From Hymenobacter fodinae (lineage in GTDB: Bacteria; Bacteroidota; Bacteroidia; Cytophagales; Hymenobacteraceae): DNA of 64,000 nucleotides. The position numbers and the translations under genes were made by a program. The first letter of the stretch is position 1. Each line of letters starts with the position of its first letter. The notes below the pieces were generated by a model. That model made no database searches. It saw only the letters and a list, made by a program, of their open reading frames with translations, and was not told where the DNA came from. This document shows, in pieces, positions 55,386 through 61,684 of the stretch. The stretch spans positions 744,001-808,000 of the forward strand of contig NZ_SRLA01000003.1 in NCBI RefSeq assembly GCF_004745825.1, written 5' to 3'.

Positions 55386-55859
55386 ATGAAATTTGAGTAC
55401 CGCTTCTTGAGTGAATTCATGACTGAATTTTTAGTCAAGTGCCCTAATTGTGATTCAAAAGGAGTAGTAGCTACGTCATTCAAGGATACTTGGCAAGCAT
55501 CTTTTATATGTATTACCTGTTCATCACATAGGCTTTGGAGTGGCAATTCTAGTTCATTTGTAACAGCACACTCAAACTATGACCAGTACGATGGTATTCT
55601 CTCTGGTCCTGCTGTAGACTGCTTTTTTCGATATCCCCTTTGGTATCAGGCAGAATACAAAGGCAATGTGCTTTATGCCTATAATTTAGTTCATCTAAAC
55701 TGGCTTAGGCTGTACTTAGAAGCTAAGCTGCGCGAGCGGGTTCAAACACTAAATGGATGGAGTAATCAAAGTCTACAAAGCAGGATTCCCCAATGGATGT
55801 TAATTGCGAAGAACAGGGCTGCTATAATTAAGAAGATTAAGGCTTTAGAAAGGAAATAG
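55386..55859 (+). CDS. AT-rich orphan protein with a zinc-ribbon-like N-terminus
   Basis: 157 aa. CPNCDSKG near residue 19 and CITCSSHRLWSG near 42 could form a four-Cys zinc site; the remainder is rich in Trp and Tyr (PLWYQAEYKGNVLYAYN) and ends basic (IIKKIKALERK). It is clearly more AT-rich than its surroundings and 28 bp from a near-perfect terminator. No family recognised. It is the first of two orphan genes placed side by side at the 3' end of the deoxyhypusine-synthase gene. Confidence 0.65.
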   Translation: MKFEYRFLSEFMTEFLVKCPNCDSKGVVATSFKDTWQASFICITCSSHRLWSGNSSSFVTAHSNYDQYDGILSGPAVDCFFRYPLWYQAEYKGNVLYAYNLVHLNWLRLYLEAKLRERVQTLNGWSNQSLQSRIPQWMLIAKNRAAIIKKIKALERK

Positions 55860-55887
55860 CTTAGACTAGAAAAAACTGCTTCATATA

Positions 55888-55921
55888 AAAAGCCCGCCGC
55901 TGAGTACAGCGGCGGGCTTTT
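55888..55921. terminator. Terminator, upstream copy
   Basis: AAAAGCCCGCCGCTG and CAGCGGCGGGCTTTT, perfect 15-bp arms with an AGTA loop. Nearly identical to the terminator at 56423-56467. Confidence 0.9.
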
Positions 55922-55924
55922 ATT

Positions 55925-55990
55925 AAACTCTGAATTAGCAAAAACTGGTATAACCCCGTGGCAAACACCAGCAATCCTACGATGGTATTG
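55925..55990 (-). pseudogene. Diverged copy of the deoxyhypusine-synthase gene end
   Basis: Read on the minus strand this segment encodes TIVGLLVFATGLYQ, close to TIVAPLVFAMVLGQ at the true end of the gene at 56482. At DNA level GCAAACACCAGC and CTACGATGGTA match exactly in the two places, offset by 540 bp. Together with the matching terminators this is a degenerate direct repeat of about 105 bp. Confidence 0.75.
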
Positions 55991-56407
55991 AGTTATAAAA
56001 TAGCCAACCTAGCGTTTGGCGCTCCTTGGCTACTGAAATCTCCAAATCACTATTTTGCCTTTTGCAGCATTGAGGGTGATTTCAAGTTCTGGATTGACAA
56101 TAAGTTGATTCTACAAGAGCCGAGTTGGAATATTGGTGAACTAGCAGTTCAGTTGGCTGCTTGGCTCCAATTAGGGCTACAAGGCGACTTTCATTATCAG
56201 TGCATGGATGCTGAAGAACAAAACTTATTTACGTTTCAACATCAGGGATCTAGCTTTCAATTTATTTCAGAGTGGGCTACAGACAGCACGTACAGGCTTA
56301 TCACTGAAGAGGCCCTTACTGCTTTTATCAGTCAATACAGAATTGACGTCAAAAATCGAATCATGAATGATTTGGGGTACGACTCCGGTTCTTACTTAGG
56401 CAAATAG
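55982..56407 (+). CDS. AT-rich orphan protein, possible immunity-type protein
   Basis: 141 aa from ATG 55982 (GTG 55958 is an alternative that adds eight residues encoded within the repeat). No known domain. Soluble, with Trp-rich helices (WLLKSPNHYFAF, LAVQLAAWLQLGLQG). Size, acidity and solitary occurrence are reminiscent of immunity or adaptor proteins, but nothing proves it. It is bracketed by two copies of the terminator and of the deoxyhypusine-synthase gene end, so it looks like an insertion. Confidence 0.62.
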   Translation: MVLSYKIANLAFGAPWLLKSPNHYFAFCSIEGDFKFWIDNKLILQEPSWNIGELAVQLAAWLQLGLQGDFHYQCMDAEEQNLFTFQHQGSSFQFISEWATDSTYRLITEEALTAFISQYRIDVKNRIMNDLGYDSGSYLGK

Positions 56408-56422
56408 GAATATAGCTCGAAT

Positions 56423-56467
56423 AAAAAAAGCCCGCCGCTGAATATCAGCGGCGGGCTTTTTTTATTA
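56423..56467. terminator. Terminator, downstream copy
   Basis: AAAAAAAGCCCGCCGCTG and CAGCGGCGGGCTTTTTTT form an 18-bp perfect stem with an AATAT loop. It serves the converging orphan and deoxyhypusine-synthase genes. Confidence 0.93.
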
Positions 56468-56481
56468 TCTGTAGGCAAAAA

Positions 56482-57453
56482 TTACTGGCCTAGCACCATG
56501 GCAAACACCAGCGGCGCTACGATGGTAGCATCCGACTCGATGATGTACTTGGGCGTATCCTGGCCTAGCTTGCCCCAGGTGATTTTCTCGTTGGGCACGG
56601 CACCGGAATACGAGCCATACGAGGTGGTCGAGTCCGAAATCTGGCAGAAGTAGCCCCACAGCGGCACTGAGGTGCGCTGCAGATCCTGGTGCAACATGGG
56701 CACTACGCAGATCGGGAAGTCGCCGGCAATGCCGCCACCAATCTGGAAGAAGCCTACTTTGCTTTCCTCGGTAGCCTGGTTGGTGTACCAGTCGGCCAGG
56801 TAAATCATGTACTCAATGCCCGTGCGTACGGTGTGCACGTTCTTAATGTCGCCGCTGATAACGTGGCCCGCGAAGATGTTGCCCAACGTGGAGTCTTCCC
56901 AACCGGGGCAGATGATGGGCAGGTTTTTCTCAGCGGCAGCCAGCATCCAGGAGTCCTTGGGGTCAATCTGGTAGTACTGCTCCAGCTCACCCGACTTCAG
57001 GATCTGGTAGAAGAACTCGTGGGGGAAGTACCGCTCACCGGCCTGGTCGGCCTTTTCCCAGAACTTCAGTACCGAGTGCTCCAGGCGGCGCATAGCCTCC
57101 TCTTCTGGAATGCAGGTATCAGTTACGCGGTTCATGTGGCGCTCTAACAGAGCCTGCTCGTCGGCGGCCGTCAGGTCGCGGTAGTTGGGTACCCGCTCGT
57201 AGAAGTCGTGGGCTACCAGGTTAAAGATATCCTCTTCCAGGTTGGCACCGGTGCAGCTGATGATTTGCACCTTGTCCTGACGGATCAACTCGGCCAGCTG
57301 GATGCCCATTTCGGCGGTGCTCATGGCGCCAGCCAGGGTAATCATCATCTTGCCACCTTCCGCAAGGTGCTTGTTGTAGCCTTCGGCGGCATCAATCAGA
57401 GCAGCGGCGTTGAAGTGGCGGTAGTGGTGCTTGAGGAAGTTCGTTACGTTCAT
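56482..57453 (-). CDS. Deoxyhypusine-synthase-family protein
   Basis: 323 aa. The family fold is visible through GAMSTAEMGI near 43, SCTGANLEEDIFN near 66, FFQIGGGIAGDFPI near 236, and the active-site Lys295 in ITWGKLGQD, followed by DATIVAPLVFAMV. In eukaryotes and archaea this enzyme attaches the aminobutyl group of spermidine to a lysine of eIF5A. Bacteria lack eIF5A; bacterial homologues may make homospermidine or have another polyamine reaction. The catalytic lysine is kept, so an enzyme is likely. Single gene. Confidence 0.9.
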   Translation of the reverse strand: MNVTNFLKHHYRHFNAAALIDAAEGYNKHLAEGGKMMITLAGAMSTAEMGIQLAELIRQDKVQIISCTGANLEEDIFNLVAHDFYERVPNYRDLTAADEQALLERHMNRVTDTCIPEEEAMRRLEHSVLKFWEKADQAGERYFPHEFFYQILKSGELEQYYQIDPKDSWMLAAAEKNLPIICPGWEDSTLGNIFAGHVISGDIKNVHTVRTGIEYMIYLADWYTNQATEESKVGFFQIGGGIAGDFPICVVPMLHQDLQRTSVPLWGYFCQISDSTTSYGSYSGAVPNEKITWGKLGQDTPKYIIESDATIVAPLVFAMVLGQ

Positions 57454-57586
57454 TGAGTCGTGTGTTCTGTACTTATGGGTGTCAGTGTTCTATCAAAAAA
57501 AAGGCTGGAATCGTTCAATCAGGTTGCCCTATATCGAAGATTCTGAATAGCGTGCTATTGCGGCTGGGTTGCTCACAAAAACAGGC

Positions 57587-58081
57587 CTAGGACTGAAGCT
57601 GAGCAGCTGCGCTTTGTTTCAGAATGTACTCTAGTAGCTGCTCCGGGTTTAGGTCGACACCGCTAAGGTTGATAGACAACGGCGTAAAGCCCAGGGCCGC
57701 GTTAGCCCCCGCCAGCTTCCGTTTCAGCGGCGACAATCGGCTCAGGTAGGCCTGTTCATCGCGCACGTGCAAGCAGACGAAGTTCTCCTGATTTATGGAC
57801 CGCACGTAGGCGTCCGTGATGTCGGTCCAGGGGATGAGGCCTACGCCCAACGTGCGGTCCAGAATGCCCTCATCGGTGATGCGTAGCCGCGGGCGGGTAT
57901 CCAAGAACTGCCAAGCACCCACCGCCGCACCGGCTCCGAAGAAGACAATGGTTATCAGCCCAAGCCCCCAGTTGCCTTTGGTCACGATCATAAACACCCC
58001 CATGGCTACAAAAGCAAGCGCACCCAGGGTTAGGAGAGCATGCCGCTTACGCGAGTTGTAGTAAATCAGGTCTTCGGTCAT
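57587..58081 (-). CDS. STM3941-like protein with two membrane helices
   Basis: 164 aa. Two hydrophobic helices (LLTLGALAFVAMGVFMIV, LGLITIVFFGAGAAVGAWQF) are followed by a pleckstrin-like soluble part (LRITDEGILDRTLGVGLIPW, ITDAYVRSI, NFVCLHVRD, SINLSGVDLNPEQLLEYI). This layout is that of the STM3941 family, of unknown function. It lies 14 bp downstream of hslV on the same strand and probably shares its transcript. Confidence 0.78.
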   Translation of the reverse strand: MTEDLIYYNSRKRHALLTLGALAFVAMGVFMIVTKGNWGLGLITIVFFGAGAAVGAWQFLDTRPRLRITDEGILDRTLGVGLIPWTDITDAYVRSINQENFVCLHVRDEQAYLSRLSPLKRKLAGANAALGFTPLSINLSGVDLNPEQLLEYILKQSAAAQLQS

Positions 58082-58095
58082 GACGCAAGAGTGGC

Positions 58096-58632
58096 CTAGC
58101 GGGGCTCTTCAATCATCAGGTTGTGGTTGGTGTAGATGCAGATGTCGGCGGCAATGTGCAGGGCATCTTCTACCATCTGGCGGGCCGTGAGGTGGGGCGC
58201 GTGCTTCTTGAGGGCCAGCGCGGCGGCCTGCGCGTACATAGCCCCGGACCCGATGGCAGCCACGTCGGAGTCGGGCTCCAGCACGTCGCCGGTGCCAGCA
58301 ATAATGAGGAGCTCATCTTTGTCGGCCACTACCATCATGGCTTCCAGCTTGCGCAGGTACTGGTCTTTGCGCCACTCCTTGGCCAGTTCAATGGCCGCGC
58401 GGCGCAGTTGCCCACCGTAGCCGTTGAGCTTCTCTTCAAACTTATCGAGCAGCATGAAAGCGTCGGCGGTGGAGCCGGCAAAACCGGTTACTACTTTGCC
58501 ATCCTGCAGCTTACGCACTTTGCGCACATTGCTCTTGGCCACGTGCTTGTCCATGGTGGCCTGGCCATCGGCGCCGAGGGCAATTTCGCCGTTGTGGCGC
58601 ACGCCCAGCACGGTAGTGGAACGGATTCTCAT
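58096..58632 (-). CDS. hslV: ATP-dependent protease subunit HslV
   Basis: 178 aa. The N-terminus is MRIRSTTVLGVRHNG, then EIALGADGQATM, GFAGSTADAFML and IAAIGSG-like AAIGSGAMYAQAAA motifs, all characteristic of HslV. The active-site Thr is Thr6, so a five-residue propeptide (MRIRS) should be removed to expose it. HslV forms a dodecamer gated by the ATPase HslU. No hslU is found next to it or elsewhere in the window; in many genomes the two are adjacent. The ATG at 58630-58632 is 46 bp after an exact -7 element. Confidence 0.93.
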   Translation of the reverse strand: MRIRSTTVLGVRHNGEIALGADGQATMDKHVAKSNVRKVRKLQDGKVVTGFAGSTADAFMLLDKFEEKLNGYGGQLRRAAIELAKEWRKDQYLRKLEAMMVVADKDELLIIAGTGDVLEPDSDVAAIGSGAMYAQAAALALKKHAPHLTARQMVEDALHIAADICIYTNHNLMIEEPR

Positions 58633-58677
58633 AGGGAAGTCAGAAATAGTACACCCTGCTTTTTCAACAGGAAGGCG

Positions 58678-58685
58678 CAAAGCTA
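58678..58685 (-). promoter_or_regulatory. Bacteroidetes -7 element for hslV
   Basis: The minus strand reads TAGCTTTG, an exact TAnnTTTG, 46 bp upstream of the hslV start. Confidence 0.55.
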
Positions 58686-58754
58686 CGGGAATCCGGCGGC
58701 AACGCCCAGCAGAAGTAACGGTATGGGTTAGCAGCTAAAAGCTAGTAGCTAGTT

Positions 58755-59043
58755 CCCCTCCTCAGATGAGGAGGGGTTAGGGGCGGTTGACTTGGCCTAG
58801 AACGACAAAAAAGAACATCATGTCGAGCTTGGCGAGACAATTTGCGTGCTGATGATGCCACACTAAACCAATCTAATAGCGCGTCATCCTGAGCAGCGCG
58901 AAGGATCTTATCAGGCGTGAACGACAGGCCTAGCGCCTCGTGCTGTCGTGGTAAGATCCTTCGCGTTGCTCAGGATGACGTGCGGGAGTAAATCGAACAA
59001 CGATTATCAACCACCCCTGACCCCTCCTCATCTGATGAGGGGA
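58755..59043. repeat. Composite palindromic element, copy B
   Basis: The left end CCCCTCCTCAGATGAGGAGGGG (58755-58776) plus TTAGGGGCGGTTGA is inverted at the right end, 59007-59043. The inner inverted repeat, CGTCATCCTGAGCAGCGCGA (from 58882) against TCGCGTTGCTCAGGATGACG (to 58980), extends over GGATCTTA/TAAGATCC. A segment CATGTCGAGCTTGGCGAGAC near 58820 corresponds to that in copy A (7102-7365). The two copies share order and wording but differ in the internal arms. Confidence 0.8.
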
Positions 59044-59091
59044 ACCAGCTCTAGCTTTCGTTCGCCTTCTTTCAAGAACACGCTAGGCCAC

Positions 59092-61425
59092 TTATTGCAC
59101 TGCGTTGCGGGGGTCAGCCATGGGCTTCATTTCGTAGTTCTGCGGGGGCTCGGCACCAGCTAGGTGCTGCACGAAGTAGTCCCAGCGGCGGCGCATCATG
59201 TAGGGGCCATAGGCTCCGAAGCCGTGACGGGCATTGGGGAATACTACTAGGTCGTAGCTCTTGTTGGCGCGGGTGAGGGCTTCCACTACCAGCCAGGTGT
59301 TGTAAGGCGGCACGTTATCGTCCATCAGGCCGTGAGCCAGCATAAGCTTGCCCTGCAGGTTTTTGGCGAAAGTGGCGTTGGCCTGGTTGTCGTAGTTGGT
59401 GGTGCCGTCGGGGTTGGTTTTGAGCAGGCCGATGTAGCGCTCCGCCCAATCGTCCTCGTAGTTGCGGTTTTCGTGGTTACCCGACTCTGAAATGCCCACT
59501 TTGAAGAACTCGGGGTAGCGGAACATGGCGGCGGCCGTAGCGTAGCCCCCACCCGAGTGCCCCCAGATGCCGACCCGGTTCACATCCATATATGGATGCT
59601 TCTGGGCCAGCTGCTTGATGCCGGTTATCTGGTCGGATAGCGTGTTTTCGGCCATGTTGCCGTAGCAGGCATCGTGGTAGCTCTTGGAGCGCAGGGGGTT
59701 GCAGCTACCCTCAATCACTACTACCACAAAGCCCAACTCAGCTAAGGCTTGGTGGTCACTACGGCCGGCGCTAAACGACCAGCTGCCGACGCCCCCACCC
59801 TGCGGGCCGGGATAGATGTAGTCGATAACCGGATACTTTTTGCTGGCATCGAGGGTAGTCGGCGTAAACATCAGCCCGTACAGGTCGGTCTGCCCGTCAG
59901 CGGCTTTCACCGTGATAGATGTGGGCGCCTTCCAGCCAGTGGCAGTGAGGCGTGAAATGTCGGTTTTCTCCAGCGTTGACAGCAGCTTGCCCTCAGCCGA
60001 GCACAGTACCGTCTGGCCGGGCTTGTCGGGCTGGGAGTAGGTGTCGATGAAATACTGGCCCGAGGGCGAGAGGGTAACCTGGTGGTTGCCCGGCTCAGGG
60101 GTAAGCAGTTTGAGGTTTTTGCCGTCTAGCCCAATGCGGTAGAGGTGGGTGAAGTAGGGGTTGCCCGGCTCCCGGCCATCGGCTAAGAAATACAGCTCCC
60201 GCTTCTGCTCATCCACGCGCAGCAGCTTGGTCACTACCCAGTTGCCCTTGGTAATCTGGCGCTTTACTTTGCCGGTGCCGGCATCGTAGAGGTACAAGTG
60301 GCCCCAGTTGTCGCGCTCCGAGTACCAGATGATTTCCTTGGTTTTGGGCAGGTAGCGCCAGTTGATGGCGCCCTGTCCCGACTCGTACTGCGTGGCCACG
60401 GTTTCTGTAAACACGTCGCGCACGGTACCGGTAGTAGCGTCAGCAATGCGGAATTTCTCCTCTTTGTGGTCGCGCGAGGTTGAAACGAAAGCCAGCTCCC
60501 GGGTATCGGAGCTCCAGTCTACGTCGTCGAAGGTGCCGCTGCTGGAAATGTCGTCAGAAAGGGTGCCGCGGTGCGGGTCGGGGGCCATCTGGAAACGCAC
60601 CACCTTGGCCGGGTTCACCTCGATTACCACCCGCTCAATCATAGCAATGTCCTTGTCACCGGGCAGGGGATACTTCCAGCTATCCAGGCGGGGGTGGCCT
60701 ACGTTGGTGGTCACCAGGTACATGTTGCCCACGTTGCGCTGGTCTTGGCGGAAGGTGGCAATCTTACGTGAGTCGGGCGACCAGCGCAGCACTGGCGCGT
60801 CGCTGTGGGTCCAGCCGGCGTTATCGGTGGCGTAGCCATAGTCCTTAGTGCCGTCGGTGGTGAGTTGGGTGAGCTGGTTGGTATCGGTGTTGCGCACCCA
60901 CAGGTTGTCGTCCTTGATGAAAGCAGCCAGCTTCCCGTCCGGCGACACCACCTCGTTGCCAGCATTGGCAGAGGGCTTGGCCGGTGAGGTGTCGGGGGTT
61001 AGTTGCCCGCTACCCACATCATACTTCCAAGCTTTGCCGGCGGCGGCAAACGCAATGGTTTTCCCATCGGCGGAGTACGAAAGATCCCGGAAAGGCAGTC
61101 GGTTAGCCTCGTAGGTTTTGCCACTTGCCGACGACAGTGCAGCGGCCAGCTTGGCTTGGTCGAAAGCTACGGTGCGGGTTTTGCGGGCCGGGTCTACCAG
61201 CACGTATTCGCTGCCCCGGGCCGTGAGTACCCGGTACCAGAACCGGTCGTTGGGTAGCCAATTCGGCTGCACGGCGCTGCCATCTATCAGAGGCTGGGTG
61301 TTGTAGCTCAGAAAGCGTTCAGCCCGGGTGTAATCCTGGGCGGTAAGAACGGGCCGCTGTTGAGCAGAGGCATGGGCCGGAGCCAACCATACCGCCACCG
61401 AAAGGGCCAGTAGATACTTGTGCAT
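59092..61425 (-). CDS. Dipeptidyl peptidase IV-like serine peptidase (S9B)
   Basis: 777 aa from the ATG at 61423-61425, which begins a signal peptide (YLLALSVAVWLAPAHASAQ); the frame is open to 61539 but without a start of that quality. The N-terminal two thirds form a beta-propeller (DPP4 N-terminal domain); the C-terminal third is an alpha/beta hydrolase with the nucleophile in GHSGGGYA, Asp in GLMDDNVPP and His in NARHGFG. It removes X-Pro or X-Ala dipeptides in the periplasm. No sorting domain for type IX secretion is visible at the C-terminus. Confidence 0.92.
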   Translation of the reverse strand: MHKYLLALSVAVWLAPAHASAQQRPVLTAQDYTRAERFLSYNTQPLIDGSAVQPNWLPNDRFWYRVLTARGSEYVLVDPARKTRTVAFDQAKLAAALSSASGKTYEANRLPFRDLSYSADGKTIAFAAAGKAWKYDVGSGQLTPDTSPAKPSANAGNEVVSPDGKLAAFIKDDNLWVRNTDTNQLTQLTTDGTKDYGYATDNAGWTHSDAPVLRWSPDSRKIATFRQDQRNVGNMYLVTTNVGHPRLDSWKYPLPGDKDIAMIERVVIEVNPAKVVRFQMAPDPHRGTLSDDISSSGTFDDVDWSSDTRELAFVSTSRDHKEEKFRIADATTGTVRDVFTETVATQYESGQGAINWRYLPKTKEIIWYSERDNWGHLYLYDAGTGKVKRQITKGNWVVTKLLRVDEQKRELYFLADGREPGNPYFTHLYRIGLDGKNLKLLTPEPGNHQVTLSPSGQYFIDTYSQPDKPGQTVLCSAEGKLLSTLEKTDISRLTATGWKAPTSITVKAADGQTDLYGLMFTPTTLDASKKYPVIDYIYPGPQGGGVGSWSFSAGRSDHQALAELGFVVVVIEGSCNPLRSKSYHDACYGNMAENTLSDQITGIKQLAQKHPYMDVNRVGIWGHSGGGYATAAAMFRYPEFFKVGISESGNHENRNYEDDWAERYIGLLKTNPDGTTNYDNQANATFAKNLQGKLMLAHGLMDDNVPPYNTWLVVEALTRANKSYDLVVFPNARHGFGAYGPYMMRRRWDYFVQHLAGAEPPQNYEMKPMADPRNAVQ

Positions 61426-61571
61426 AAAGTGTAGAGAAGGGTGGTACAACCGCCTAGTTCTGACGGTGACGGAAGGTAGCACACATTCTGCGCACTGCAT
61501 ATGGGTGGCCTTTTGGATGTACTCCCAAAAACTCCACAACCAGCAACTAGGCCACTACCCAAAACGCCAAA

Positions 61572-61664
61572 CGTCATGCTGAGCGCAGCCGAAGCATCTC
61601 TACCTCTGGCTAACCACTGGCCTAGAGAGGCGGTAGAGATGCTTCGACTTCGCTCAGCATGACG
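61572..61664. repeat. Long hairpin of the GTCATGCTGAGC type
   Basis: CGTCATGCTGAGCGCAGCCG (from 61572) and CGACTTCGCTCAGCATGACG (to 61664) are the ends of 33-nt arms around a 27-nt loop containing GGCCTAG. It lies 21 bp beyond the end of the TonB-receptor gene and upstream of the peptidase gene. It could terminate the receptor transcript; the same words occur at 8021-8047. Confidence 0.72.
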
Positions 61665-61684
61665 TTCAATTACCCTATCCCTTA

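Larger units (their letters stand above)
58633..59091. other. Intergenic region occupied by a composite palindromic repeat
   Basis: 459 bp between hslV and the peptidase gene, on the same strand. Most is the composite repeat at 58755-59043. No ORF is credible. Confidence 0.6.
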
